A stretch of 64,000 nucleotides of DNA from Psychroserpens algicola. Its GTDB lineage: Bacteria > Bacteroidota > Bacteroidia > Flavobacteriales > Flavobacteriaceae. Location of the stretch: NCBI RefSeq assembly GCF_014526325.1, contig NZ_JACNMJ010000007.1, forward strand, positions 124,001-188,000. Reading direction: 5' to 3'. The notes under the pieces were generated by a model. It had not been told where the DNA came from. It worked only from the letters and a program-made list of their open reading frames with translations, and made no database searches. Of this stretch, positions 26,426 through 34,945 are shown piece by piece; within the stretch, counting starts at the first letter, position 1; each line of letters starts with the position of its first letter. A program made the translations under genes and the position numbers.

Positions 26426-27181
26426 TTAGTTATTATAATTTTCTATCGCTGTTAATAATTCATTTCCAAAGGTTACTTGTTCCTCATAAAAACCTGTGAG
26501 TTCTGCTGTGAACAAAAAACCTCTATATAAAATTGATAATACTATATCATTTCCTTTGTGTTCGGTTAACATATCTGTATAATTGCCTAACGCTTCTCGC
26601 ATTTTCTGATTTGGTCTTTTTTCAAGTTCTAACCAACTTGAAAAGAAACCACTTTTATGTAATTCCAAGTCCAAATCATTAGCCCATACTTGTAAACTTG
26701 TTTCTTCAAATATTACTTTGTCAACTGAATTATAATAATTATATATCAATTCTTCTATTTCAGAATTATCAAGGTGTTGTAAATATCCAGAGTTTTTTAA
26801 AGATTCAAACCCACTACGATTGAAATTCAAAGGTTGCTCTATAATCATTGCAAATACAGCATTGGTGATTTTTCGCTGGTCACTCCAATCTTTCTTGGAA
26901 ATCAATTCTGTAGCCTGTGCACACAATAGTGATTGTTGCGACCTTGTCTCCATCATAAATTCTGCAACTTTAATATCGCTTTTTACATTTATTGCGATTT
27001 TTTCCAAGTAATTCTTGAGGGCTTTTTTTTCGTTTTTGATTTGATTTTGGTTGTTGACTTGAAGTGCAATCAAAATTCCAATAACAACAAGTATTATTTC
27101 GCCAACGGCATAAATTAAATACTTACTGAATTTGTTTTCAGATAGTAGTTTTTGTCTAAATTTTCTAAAGAATTTTATCAT
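26426..27181 (-). CDS. DUF6090-like membrane-anchored protein (copy 4)
   Basis: A 251-residue paralogue and first gene of the two-gene cassette 25644-27212: MIKFFRKFRQKLLSENKFSK, helix IYAVGEIILVVIGILIALQ, then VNNQNQ. The outer domain contains NRSGFESLKNSGYLQHLDNS. A tandem pair in one cassette points to either gene duplication inside a cassette or fusion of two cassettes with loss of the site between them. Confidence 0.82.
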   Translation of the reverse strand: MIKFFRKFRQKLLSENKFSKYLIYAVGEIILVVIGILIALQVNNQNQIKNEKKALKNYLEKIAINVKSDIKVAEFMMETRSQQSLLCAQATELISKKDWSDQRKITNAVFAMIIEQPLNFNRSGFESLKNSGYLQHLDNSEIEELIYNYYNSVDKVIFEETSLQVWANDLDLELHKSGFFSSWLELEKRPNQKMREALGNYTDMLTEHKGNDIVLSILYRGFLFTAELTGFYEEQVTFGNELLTAIENYNN

Positions 27182-27205
27182 TGGTTAGCAGTTTCTGATA
27201 ATGAA

Positions 27206-27340
27206 GCACAACGTATTTGTGTATGGTTTCGTTGTGTTGGCTAGGTCTAAATTAGTAAAAGAAAACTGACTAAAGGAAAATTCCGCAGGAATTTTCCGAG
27301 TACACACGAACCGAACAATGAATTATACACGTTGTTATGT
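27206..27340 (-). repeat. attC-like cassette site, class 1
   Basis: Boxes GCACAAC / GTTATGT. The left box pairs with GTTGTGC at 25644; the match extends through GTTGTGCTT and a following TTAT. Confidence 0.92.
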
Positions 27341-27351
27341 TTTGTTAAAAC

Positions 27352-27954
27352 TTAATGCCTTAAACTTTCTATATTTGAGAATTCCATTAATTTGTAACAC
27401 GCTTTTCTAAAGCTACCATCATATGGAACTTCTCTAGCGACAATATGGTGTCTTTCTTTTTTTTCTTTAGATTTTGGCTCATAACCTTCAAGTAAAAAAC
27501 CATAGCCATCTAAATACTGTCCAGTAGGATAAGCTATCATTGCCAAATTCCAAAAATATGAACCATTAATATGCTTTTTAAATTCACTGTATTGTTCTTT
27601 AGAAATAGCAATAGTTTTTTCAGATACAGAATTTTTTATTTCATTCGCATCGTAGGATTTCACAATTAACCTAAAATTATCTTGACTCAATTTTTCAATT
27701 CTGAAAAGCCTGTTCTTTCCAAATGAATCTAGAAAATCAAACCTATAGCATTCGTAATCCGAATCAGTTAATTTTGGTTCTTTTAGAGAATCATGAAATT
27801 TACTCACCCATTGAATAATTTCAGTACTGTCTTTTTGAAATTCCGATAGAGTTATTTCAGATTCTGAGTTAATTGATTCAGTTTTTTCAGATCTAGAATT
27901 GCAGCCTATTAGTAAAGCGAAAATTATTAAATAAAGTATCTCTAAGTTTCTCAT
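27352..27954 (-). CDS. Lipoprotein of unknown function
   Basis: A 200-residue lipoprotein (lipobox LIGC, Cys18) with a Ser/Glu-rich linker. The mature part has DYECYRFDFLDSFGKNRLFR and a closing FRKACYKLMEFS. No family recognised. Its cassette ends match (GTTATGTTTTGTTAAA against TTTAATTAAACATAAC). Confidence 0.65.
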   Translation of the reverse strand: MRNLEILYLIIFALLIGCNSRSEKTESINSESEITLSEFQKDSTEIIQWVSKFHDSLKEPKLTDSDYECYRFDFLDSFGKNRLFRIEKLSQDNFRLIVKSYDANEIKNSVSEKTIAISKEQYSEFKKHINGSYFWNLAMIAYPTGQYLDGYGFLLEGYEPKSKEKKERHHIVAREVPYDGSFRKACYKLMEFSNIESLRH

Positions 27955-27965
27955 GTTTTAATTAA

Positions 27966-28096
27966 ACATAACGGTTTTGTATATGAAAAGTAGCGGATTT
28001 TACTCACGGACTTTTCGGTTTGGTACTGCCTTAAATTTATAAAATTCATTTTCGATTAAGCACTTAAACCGCTATTTTTTATATACGTTGTTGTAC
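27966..28096 (-). repeat. attC-like cassette site with its own stem sequence
   Basis: Boxes ACATAAC / GTTGTAC. The stem sequence is unlike any class: GTATATGAAAAGTAGCGG on the left pairs with CCGCTATTTTTTATATAC on the right. Same architecture, different bases, which argues for selection on structure. Confidence 0.85.
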
Positions 28097-28467
28097 GCTG
28101 GCTTTTTTCCATTTTCTATTATTCTACATTGTTCAAATTCCATTTCGGGATAAGCTTCATTTGCCCAATCACTTAATTGTCTTAATACAGGCAAAAGACC
28201 AATTGCTTTTTCAGTCAATGAGTATTCAACTCTCGGTGGAATTTCAGCAAACGACTGCCTCAAAAGCAAACCATCACTTTCTAATTCTTTCAGTTGATTA
28301 GTCAGCACCTTTTTTGAGATTGTAGGAATAAGTGTATTTAACATTCCAAATCGCATAGAACCATTAGATAGTAGATAGAGAATTATGGGTTTCCATTTAT
28401 TACCAATGATGTTCATCGTATGCACAAGGGAACAAGCATTTGGATTGTCTATATATTTTCTTGCCAT
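28072..28467 (-). CDS. HxlR-family transcriptional regulator
   Basis: A 131-residue winged-helix regulator of the HxlR (MarR-like) family: CSLVHTMNIIGNKWKPIILY with the sensor-type cysteine near residue 12, then TISKKVLTNQLKELESDGLL (recognition helix) and RVEYSLTEKA (wing). It is divergent from the redox genes at 28573-31258 and most likely controls them in response to electrophile or quinone stress. Its last codons (AYNNVYKK) and stop come from the cassette site, so the C-terminus was created by cassette insertion. Confidence 0.88.
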   Translation of the reverse strand: MARKYIDNPNACSLVHTMNIIGNKWKPIILYLLSNGSMRFGMLNTLIPTISKKVLTNQLKELESDGLLLRQSFAEIPPRVEYSLTEKAIGLLPVLRQLSDWANEAYPEMEFEQCRIIENGKKPAYNNVYKK

Positions 28468-28511
28468 TAGTTACTTTTTGGTTACCACTATTTGTTCAAA
28501 TGAAAATATAA

Positions 28512-28551
28512 TAGTTTCTTTTTTAAACTAATATTAGTTTCTTTGTGAAAC
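28512..28551. promoter_or_regulatory. Candidate HxlR operators between divergent genes
   Basis: Two perfect inverted repeats lie in the 105-bp divergent region: TAGTTT-ctttttt-AAACTA (28512-28530) and GTTTC-tttgt-GAAAC (28537-28551). A TATATTTG element on the minus strand (28551-28558) fits the Bacteroidota -7 motif TAnnTTTG for the regulator gene. The position suggests autoregulation and control of 28573. Confidence 0.55.
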
Positions 28552-28572
28552 AAATATAATCAAAATTTTAAA

Positions 28573-29154
28573 ATGAAAAATATTTTTATAATCAACGGTC
28601 ATCAGAAATATCCATTTTCTGAAGGAAAATTAAACGCAAGTTTAACTGAAAAAGCAGAAGATTACTTTAAAAGTAATGGCTATAATATCAAGAAAACTAA
28701 AATGGAAGATAATTATGATGTCAATGAAGAAATTGAAAAATTTAAATGGGCAGATGTTGTCTTTTTTCAAACACCTTTAAATTGGATGGGTGTAAGCTGG
28801 TCATTCAAAAAATACATTGATGAAGTATTTTCGATGGGTATGATGGGCGTAATGTCTAATGGTGATGGTAGAAGTAAGGAAGCACCAAAGATGAATTACG
28901 GATTAGGTGGAAAGTTAAAGGGAAAGTATATGATGTCAGTAACGGCTAATGCGCCAAAAGAAGCATTTAACAATCCAGAGGAAACTTTTTTTAATGGAAT
29001 GAGTGAAGATGACCTTTTAAAACCAATGCATCTTAATTTTAAGTGGTTTGGTTTTGAACAATTGCCAACATTTATGGCATATGATGTAATGAAAAATCCA
29101 GAAATAGAGAATGATTTTAATCGTTTTGAAAATCATTTAAAAGCAAACTTTTAA
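28573..29154 (+). CDS. NAD(P)H-dependent oxidoreductase, MdaB-like flavodoxin fold
   Basis: A 193-residue flavodoxin-fold quinone reductase of the MdaB type, expected to use FAD or FMN and NAD(P)H to reduce quinones in two-electron steps. It begins MKNIFIINGHQKYPFSEGKL (phosphate-binding loop region), has the typical FFQTPLNWMGVSWSFKKYID, and later GLGGKLKGKYMMSVTANAP. First gene of a plus-strand operon, 10 bp before the peroxiredoxin-like gene, with an inverted-repeat operator region upstream. Confidence 0.88.
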   Translation: MKNIFIINGHQKYPFSEGKLNASLTEKAEDYFKSNGYNIKKTKMEDNYDVNEEIEKFKWADVVFFQTPLNWMGVSWSFKKYIDEVFSMGMMGVMSNGDGRSKEAPKMNYGLGGKLKGKYMMSVTANAPKEAFNNPEETFFNGMSEDDLLKPMHLNFKWFGFEQLPTFMAYDVMKNPEIENDFNRFENHLKANF

Positions 29155-29164
29155 AGTATTAATT

Positions 29165-29683
29165 ATGAATAGACCAACACCAAAACATACAGCACCAGAT
29201 TTACAGTTTCCATTATTGGATGGAAATCAATGGAATTTAGCAGACCAAAAACCAGACAACTTTACATTAGTTGTTTTTTACCGTGGGCTACATTGTCCTA
29301 TTTGTAAAAAGTATTTACAACAGTTACAAGAATTGTTACCACAATTTCAGCAAAGAGGTGTTAATGTCGTAGCAGTAAGTATGGATACTGAAAAGAGAGC
29401 AAGACTTTCTCGTCAAAAGTGGGAATTACCTAATCTTACTTTGGGATATGAGTTATCAGAATCCACAGCAAGAGATTGGGCTTTGTATTTAAGTGCAGGC
29501 GTAAAAGATGGAGAGCCAAGTGAGTTTAGTGAACCAGGATTATTTTTAATTGACAATAATAATCAAGTTTATTATTCTTCTATAAACAGTAACCCTTGGG
29601 GAAGACCATATTTACCATCTTTTGTAAAAGCAGTAGATTACATTATTACAGCAGATTATCCAGCTCGTGGAGAAATGTTATAA
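29165..29683 (+). CDS. Peroxiredoxin-like (AhpC/TSA) protein
   Basis: A 172-residue thioredoxin-fold protein. FYRGLHCPICKKYLQQL (38-54) contains a CPIC pair (Cys44, Cys47) at the peroxidatic position, an arrangement found in the peroxiredoxin-like subgroup. ISFSMDTEKRARL-type AVSMDTEKRARLSRQK and GLFLIDNNNQVYYSS complete the fold. Cytoplasmic; likely removes peroxides or reduces disulfides. Second gene of the redox operon, 9 bp from the next. Confidence 0.86.
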   Translation: MNRPTPKHTAPDLQFPLLDGNQWNLADQKPDNFTLVVFYRGLHCPICKKYLQQLQELLPQFQQRGVNVVAVSMDTEKRARLSRQKWELPNLTLGYELSESTARDWALYLSAGVKDGEPSEFSEPGLFLIDNNNQVYYSSINSNPWGRPYLPSFVKAVDYIITADYPARGEML

Positions 29684-29692
29684 CTTTACATT

Positions 29693-30118
29693 ATGGATGC
29701 AACAACAAAAGAAAGACTGATTCGTCTTGCTGAAGACGATATTCCTATTCATAAATATTTTGGATTAAAAGTAGATACCATTGAAAAAGATTTTATAAGA
29801 GTAAAAGTCCCTTTTAGAAAGGATTTAGTTGGAGATATCCGTACCAATCATTGGCACGGTGGAATTATTGCTACAATTTTAGATTCTGTTGGTGGTGCAA
29901 TTGGTATAGCCAATTTTGATTCAGCAGAAGACAAGCTGTCAACAATAGATTTGCGAGTGGATTATTTAAGATTTGCAGATGGAAAAGATTTAATTTTTGA
30001 AGGAAAGTTGGTCAGAATGGGAAACCGAATTATGGTAACCAAAATGAAAGCTTTACAGGAGAATATATTAATAGCAGAAGGTAAAGGAGTGTATAATTTT
30101 ATACGTGCAAAAAAATAA
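29693..30118 (+). CDS. PaaI-type hotdog thioesterase
   Basis: A 141-residue hotdog-fold protein. NHWHGGIIATILDSVGGAIG (52-71) holds the HGG motif and the catalytic Asp64 typical of PaaI/YiiD-like acyl-CoA thioesterases. TIDLRVDYLRFADGKDLIFE follows as the central strand. Its role beside two redox proteins is unclear; it may clear damaged acyl-CoAs. Third gene of the operon, 6 bp before the next start. Confidence 0.86.
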   Translation: MDATTKERLIRLAEDDIPIHKYFGLKVDTIEKDFIRVKVPFRKDLVGDIRTNHWHGGIIATILDSVGGAIGIANFDSAEDKLSTIDLRVDYLRFADGKDLIFEGKLVRMGNRIMVTKMKALQENILIAEGKGVYNFIRAKK

Positions 30119-30124
30119 TTTCTA

Positions 30125-31258
30125 TTGAAGAAAACATTCAAATATTTAGTTCAAAATAGGCATGCCACATGGTTGGAGCTTTTTTTTGATTTGGTTTTTG
30201 TGTCCAGTATAGGTATTGTTACGCATCAACTTGCACATACGCATCACAATCATATAGACCCTAAACAAATTTGGATGTTTCCTCTTCAATTCCTATCTAT
30301 TTGGTGGATTTGGACGCTACATACCTTATTCGCTAATCGTTTTGATACAGATAGTAGGTACCATAGAATTTCAAGTTTAGCCATCATGTTTTTAATGATA
30401 ACAATGACTGCCTTTTTAGGCAGTGATTTATTTGAAAACTATGGGTTGTTTATTGGCTTTTATGCAGTTATTCAAATAATTATTGCGGGCTTGTATATTA
30501 ATTCTACTAAAGCACTTAATGAGTCAAAAGAGTATGCTAATAAATGCGGTTTAATAATTATTATTGGAACAATTATTACGGGTATTTCATTTCTCTTCCC
30601 TGATCCTTATAGAGAAATTACTTTAGTTTTAGGAATCGTCTTTGAAATGATAGCTTTTATTCTTGTAAGCAAAAACAAGAATGTACCTCCAGTACATAAA
30701 GAGCATTTAGTTGAAAGAATTGGTCTTCTTTCCATTATACTTTTAGGTGAATCTATTATTAGTTTAACAACAGCCTTAAGAGATATTAATTGGGATGCAT
30801 TGAGTGTCATTGCTGCCGTTACTGGATTTATAATGATAGGATTAATCTGGTGGATTTATTATGATAGCTTTCATGTAATGGAAAGATTAAAAGCAATGAA
30901 GAATGGTTTTACTCTTATTTATTCTCACTTCTTTCTTGCTATGGGATTTGTAATATTAGCTAATGTCATCAGACATGCTATTTTGAATGATTTAAACCAA
31001 AACGATTTTAGGGTACTAGCAATAGTAGGAATGTGTTTCTTTTATGTAGGAAAACAAACCATATATTTTAAATTTTTACCACCTTTCAGAAAACCAATAG
31101 TTATCAATACACTTATTTGTGTTTTTATAACAGTGGGTTCAACGTTTCTTCCAAAAATTGAATATGCACTTATCGGAGTAACAATTGGAATGTTATACTA
31201 CACAATAGGGAATTTTAAGTTTACATTGACAAAGGACGTGTCGAGATTTTTGGATTAA
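30125..31258 (+). CDS. Low-temperature-requirement A (LtrA) family membrane protein
   Basis: A 377-residue polytopic membrane protein with a TTG start directly after the thioesterase gene. Family hallmarks: RHATWLELFFDLVFVSSIG near the N-terminus, THQLAHTHHNH, FANRFDTDSRYHR, and later GLLSIILLGESIISL. About ten transmembrane helices. LtrA proteins have no settled biochemical role. Last gene of the redox operon; the cassette ends shortly after. Confidence 0.88.
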   Translation: MKKTFKYLVQNRHATWLELFFDLVFVSSIGIVTHQLAHTHHNHIDPKQIWMFPLQFLSIWWIWTLHTLFANRFDTDSRYHRISSLAIMFLMITMTAFLGSDLFENYGLFIGFYAVIQIIIAGLYINSTKALNESKEYANKCGLIIIIGTIITGISFLFPDPYREITLVLGIVFEMIAFILVSKNKNVPPVHKEHLVERIGLLSIILLGESIISLTTALRDINWDALSVIAAVTGFIMIGLIWWIYYDSFHVMERLKAMKNGFTLIYSHFFLAMGFVILANVIRHAILNDLNQNDFRVLAIVGMCFFYVGKQTIYFKFLPPFRKPIVINTLICVFITVGSTFLPKIEYALIGVTIGMLYYTIGNFKFTLTKDVSRFLD

Positions 31259-31287
31259 TAATGATTTGAAATCGTTTTTCAGCTTGC

Positions 31288-31417
31288 GTACAACGTGTTG
31301 TGTATGGCTAGTTGCGTTGGTTAGGTCTAATTTAGTAAAAGAAAACGAACCAGAGGAAAATCCGAAGGATTTTCCGAGTACACACAGATTAGCAATTAGT
31401 TATACACGTTGTTGTAC
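31288..31417 (-). repeat. attC-like cassette site, class 2
   Basis: Boxes GTACAAC / GTTGTAC. The left box pairs with GTTGTAC at 28090 (extended match GTTGTACGC, then GCT after the two-base mismatch), closing a five-gene cassette of 3.2 kb. Confidence 0.93.
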
Positions 31418-31425
31418 GCAGTTTT

Positions 31426-31863
31426 CTACTTTAAATATTCGATAATTTGGTTTAATTCTTCATCTGAGTATTTGAAATTGTGACTATTACCCATGTTTCC
31501 GTAATTTTCTTTAATAGCAATTGCAAAATTGTCTTTTACTAAAATTAATGAATCTTGTTTGGTCAGATACAGTTTAAAATATTCAATTTCCATTTCTTCA
31601 AGAGCGTTATCTAAATTATAATGCAACTGACTTTTTCCAGGGTGACACATATTGCAGTCCGTTTGGAAAATTTCCTTACCAGCTAGGAACCCAAGAGAAA
31701 GTTTCTCTTCTTTGACTTTAATTTGCTGGTTTTTAGTTGACTTTTCATCAAATTCCGTAAATCCATTTTTATTGATTATGAATATGAAAAATACAACTAG
31801 CAGAATCAGAATTATACTGGAGATGGCGGCAATCCGAAGTATGATTTTTTTTGTGTTAATCAT
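31426..31863 (-). CDS. Membrane-anchored c-type cytochrome
   Basis: A 145-residue protein with one N-terminal transmembrane helix (about 8-31) and a single haem c site CNMCH (70-74, covalent haem via both cysteines, His74 axial). A likely second ligand is Met in GNMGNSHNF near 125, followed by the usual C-terminal helix DEELNQIIEYLK. A small class I-like electron carrier facing the periplasm. Its ATG directly follows the TGA of the gene at 31864. Confidence 0.82.
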   Translation of the reverse strand: MINTKKIILRIAAISSIILILLVVFFIFIINKNGFTEFDEKSTKNQQIKVKEEKLSLGFLAGKEIFQTDCNMCHPGKSQLHYNLDNALEEMEIEYFKLYLTKQDSLILVKDNFAIAIKENYGNMGNSHNFKYSDEELNQIIEYLK

Positions 31864-32313
31864 TCAGAGTTCAGTTTTTATTAAGTCCCGTGCGTTTTTA
31901 ATTCCGCAACCAATTACAAAAATTCGAGTTCTCCAATCATTCATTCCTCCATAGGGAATTTTGTCAGTCCAATATTCAATTCCACGTTTTTTGAGTTCGG
32001 TTAATATTTGCTCGACTTCTGTGTCAGATTTATACATTCCAATATAATTCCGATTTGCGTGTTCGTCTGCTTTTATTGCTTTCAGAGCATATTGAACAGC
32101 GTTTTTCTCGGTAGCAAAGTATTCCAAAATACTTTTTTCTCCACGTTCTGTATAATACCATTGGTAAAGTCCACCATTATTTTCAAGTCCACGACCTTCA
32201 TAAATAGTATTTCCATTTATGCTATAACTATTCATTGGATAGCAATTTTCTTTCAGCCATTTTTCCAATTCAATAATTGTCTCTATTTGCGATTCAGTTT
32301 CGTGCATTCTCAA
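31864..32313 (-). CDS. Small immunity-like protein of unknown family
   Basis: A 149-residue cytoplasmic protein: WLKENCYPMNSYSINGNTIY, then NNGGLYQWYYTERGEKSILE and YALKAIKADEHANRNYIG. The size, composition and a trailing IFVIGCGIKNARDLIK resemble small immunity proteins of polymorphic toxin systems, but I cannot name the family with confidence. First gene of a two-gene cassette with the cytochrome (TGA then ATG with no gap), an unexpected pairing. Confidence 0.6.
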   Translation of the reverse strand: MRMHETESQIETIIELEKWLKENCYPMNSYSINGNTIYEGRGLENNGGLYQWYYTERGEKSILEYFATEKNAVQYALKAIKADEHANRNYIGMYKSDTEVEQILTELKKRGIEYWTDKIPYGGMNDWRTRIFVIGCGIKNARDLIKTEL

Positions 32314-32318
32314 ATTGC

Positions 32319-32453
32319 GTACAACGGTTTTGTGTATGGCTAGTTGCGTTGGCGAGAACTAAGTTAGTAAAAAGGAAACGAACCAATAGGAAAATCCGCT
32401 AGGATTTTCCGAGTACACACAGACCAAGCAATTGGTTATACACGTTGTTAGGC
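32319..32453 (-). repeat. attC-like cassette site, class 2
   Basis: Boxes GTACAAC / GTTAGGC. The left box pairs with GTTGTAC at 31411 (match GTTGTACGCA, A/G mismatch, TTT); the two boxes of this site do not match each other. Confidence 0.93.
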
Positions 32454-32470
32454 ACTGGCTTTTATTCAAC

Positions 32471-33154
32471 TCAGACAATGTAAACCATTATATTCCAAAA
32501 CATATGAAAAACAATTGATGGTCCAATTGATTCCGATTTATAATATAAAATTCCAGATATTATTCCTCCAAATATTGTCAAATAGAATAAATGCCAATCT
32601 TGATTTGAGGATTCCAATATCAAATTCATATAAGGCGAATGAATTAAAGCAAACAATAGAGAAGCCAATAAAATTGCAATTATTTTATTTAGTTTTTTCT
32701 GTAAATTATTCTGGATATATTCTCTAAAGAACAATTCTTCTCCGATAGGAATCATTAGGATAGCAGAAATCATATTTATATTCTTGAATTTTGGCAAGCC
32801 ATCAAATCTATAAGCAATATAGTATTCAGTTCCGAATAATAAGTTGTAAATCTGTTTTAAAGGTGTTTGCATAAATACAAATGAAATACCCAATATTAGA
32901 GCAAATAAATACCATTTTCGATGAGTTTTTTTAATAAGATTTTTGAAAGTCCGTTTTCTTACAAAATAGATAAAAATCAAAACTCCAATTAATTGTAAAG
33001 TTCCTTGAATTAAGAAATAATATTTGTAGTGGCTTTCGAATCCAATTGTTTCTGCTATAAGAGACCAAGAACCGATAAGTTCAATTCCAATGAGATAGAG
33101 TAGAGTAGCCAAAATGGCTTTTAGAATGCTTATCAATTCGTTATTCAATATCAA
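32471..33154 (-). CDS. CPBP family intramembrane metalloprotease
   Basis: A 227-residue polytopic protein of the CPBP/Abi (CAAX protease and bacteriocin-processing) family. Motif 1 EELFFREYI (139-147, paired Glu and Arg), motif 2 FALIHSPY (His172) and motif 3 SIVFHMFWN (His217, Asn221) are all present, so it should be active. About seven transmembrane helices. Family members cleave peptides in the membrane and some give bacteriocin immunity; the target here is unknown. Confidence 0.88.
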   Translation of the reverse strand: MILNNELISILKAILATLLYLIGIELIGSWSLIAETIGFESHYKYYFLIQGTLQLIGVLIFIYFVRKRTFKNLIKKTHRKWYLFALILGISFVFMQTPLKQIYNLLFGTEYYIAYRFDGLPKFKNINMISAILMIPIGEELFFREYIQNNLQKKLNKIIAILLASLLFALIHSPYMNLILESSNQDWHLFYLTIFGGIISGILYYKSESIGPSIVFHMFWNIMVYIV

Positions 33155-33171
33155 TGGTTTTTTCAGCTTGT

Positions 33172-33306
33172 GCCTAACGTATTTGTGTATGATTTCGTTG
33201 TGTTGGCTAGGTCTAAATTAATAAAAGAAAACAGACCAGAGGAAAATTCCGCAGGAATTTTCCGAGTACAAACAGAACGAACAATGAATTATACACGTTG
33301 TTGTGA
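33172..33306 (-). repeat. attC-like cassette site, class 1
   Basis: Boxes GCCTAAC / GTTGTGA. The left box pairs with GTTAGGC at 32447 (GTTAGGCAC, two-base mismatch, GCT). Confidence 0.93.
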
Positions 33307-33323
33307 GCTGGACTTTTTTCTTA

Positions 33324-33941
33324 TTAATCATTTATTTTTGAGAAATCGAAATTCTTAACACTATCCAATAATCCGCTTATTCTGTTCAAATTTACTTCAA
33401 TATTGCTATTCCAATCTCTCATTAAAAAGCCAGAATTTGTTTTGGCTAGTAAATGAAATACAAATTTGTAATTATCAATAATTTCAAATTGTCCTTTTAT
33501 ACTCTCTAAAAAAAAGATTGGTATTACAACTGTATTTCCATCATTTTTGGATTTAATAAGTCCTTTTCTTTCATCTTGTAATTTTTTAATCAATTCCACA
33601 TATTGAGTAATTCCTTTTTTTAATTTTGACACAAGCAAATAAAGAAATACTTGCCCAAGTTCTGTACTTAAACAAACTCTTTTTTCCTCAATTTTAACAA
33701 GTTTAGAATCAAGATAAGTATCACCAAAAGGATACGCATTTATGTATTCTTCGGTATAAATGTCTCTATAACTTAATTCAGTAAACCTTTTTAGTTGTTC
33801 AAGATGCTTATCTCTTACGATATAATGTTTAGGATTATAGCATCTATAAAAACCGTCGTTATAATATGTTTGATTTTCATAAAATCTTTTTGTTAATACT
33901 TGATAGGGAATTGATAATCTATCATATTCTTCTGAAGTCAT
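33324..33941 (-). CDS. Cytoplasmic protein of unknown function
   Basis: A 205-residue protein, mostly helical, Tyr-rich at the start (RFYENQTYYNDGFYRCYNPK) and with VYLLVSKLKKGITQYVELIK-like amphipathic helices in the middle. No signal peptide, membrane helix or catalytic motif. Single gene in its cassette. Confidence 0.62.
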   Translation of the reverse strand: MTSEEYDRLSIPYQVLTKRFYENQTYYNDGFYRCYNPKHYIVRDKHLEQLKRFTELSYRDIYTEEYINAYPFGDTYLDSKLVKIEEKRVCLSTELGQVFLYLLVSKLKKGITQYVELIKKLQDERKGLIKSKNDGNTVVIPIFFLESIKGQFEIIDNYKFVFHLLAKTNSGFLMRDWNSNIEVNLNRISGLLDSVKNFDFSKIND

Positions 33942-33967
33942 AATGTTTCTTGGTTTAGTCGTCTTGC

Positions 33968-34100
33968 TTACAACGGCTTCGTGTTATGATATGTTGCGTT
34001 GGTAAGGAACTAAGTTAATAAAAAGTCACGAACCAGAGGAAAATCCGTAGGATTTTCCGAGTAGGCTAGAAGGAGCAATATATTATACACGTTGTTGCCT
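33968..34100 (-). repeat. attC-like cassette site, class 4
   Basis: Boxes TTACAAC / GTTGCCT. The left box pairs with GTTGTGA at 33300 apart from one base; the extended match and TG/AA mismatch are present. Confidence 0.9.
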
Positions 34101-34154
34101 ACAGTAGCTTTTGATTTTTTCGATGAAAACTTCAAGTTAGATATTCCGTTTTTA

Positions 34155-34430
34155 TTATTCCTTCACAATTTTGATTCCGCAAACATGATTAAATTCTGAG
34201 GAGTTTGTGATTCCACGTTTGAGTAAATAATTCCACAACGAGCATAATTCCGCAAGAGTGATTTTCCACGTCCAGTTCCGTTTTTTGTAACGTTAATAAA
34301 TTCCACAAACTTGCTCAAATTCCGTCTAGTTTGTCATTCCACATTTGAGTTGAAATTCAGCGTATTTTATTCCGAAATATCCTTTGTTTTTTTAATTCCG
34401 AACTGTTTGCGTCTGAGTCGATTCCGCTAT
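34155..34430 (-). pseudogene. Decayed gene for a repeat protein
   Basis: The cassette 34094-34440 has no open gene, but one minus frame reads LAELCSLWNYLLKRGITNSS then EFNHVCGIKIVKE and a double stop. 126 bp upstream the same frame reads LKCGMTN, stop, TEFEQVCGIY, stop: a second copy of the same roughly 42-residue repeat. A third, frame-shifted, starts SGIDSDANSSELKK. Stops and frameshifts make it inactive. On the plus strand this shows up as ATTCCG or ATTCCAC recurring every 14-26 bp. Confidence 0.5.
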
Positions 34431-34433
34431 TGT

Positions 34434-34564
34434 TGGCAACGTATTGTGTATGATTTCGTGCGATAGAAAATCGATAGATTTTCCGTTGCCTCGAAATTAT
34501 AGATTAAATATAAGAATTAAAAATTGAAGCAATTTTTAAGCATGAATTATACACGCTGTTAGCC
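34434..34564 (-). repeat. attC-like cassette site, class 5
   Basis: Boxes TGGCAAC / GTTAGCC. Loop GATAGAAAATCGATAGATTT; this is the 3' site of gene-less cassette B, copy 1. Confidence 0.9.
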
Positions 34565-34945
34565 ACTTTAGGGCAACACGAACCATTGGATGTGAAAAAG
34601 AAAGCTGATTATCACATGCAACCGAATCATAAATGCTTTGATGAATTTGGCAGATACACCCAAGAACCCGTTACAATCATAAAAAGGTACAGGTCACACT
34701 CAAGCATTTAGGTTGCAACATTGTTTTAAATACAGACACCTTTTTTGGAAAAGAACGATTCATAACGCACCACTAAAATTTGGCAAGTATGTATAAGATT
34801 CCGACAAGTTTGAAAAATACACGAACCACAGAGCGTTTGGTTCTTCAAAAAAGGATAGAAGGGAAGTTGTTTAAATCAAATCCGGAACATTTGTGCTAGA
34901 AACTACTTTAGATAAAACACCAGAATTTTGCTCATGCACTATTGT
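34565..34945 (-). repeat. Gene-less repeated cassette B, copy 1
   Basis: A 381-bp body found seven times in the window, together with the class 5 site on its left. On the plus strand a ghost frame reads YHMQPNHKCFDEFGRYTQEP, then is broken near a poly-A run; the next frame reads KHLGCNIVLNTDTFFGKERF before a stop. No intact gene. Cassette ends GTTAGCCAC and TTGCTAAC pair. Confidence 0.85.

Noticed and set aside
31259-31287. Terminator after the LtrA gene
   Set aside because: GATT-TGA-AATC is only a 4-bp stem; too weak to claim despite the following T run.
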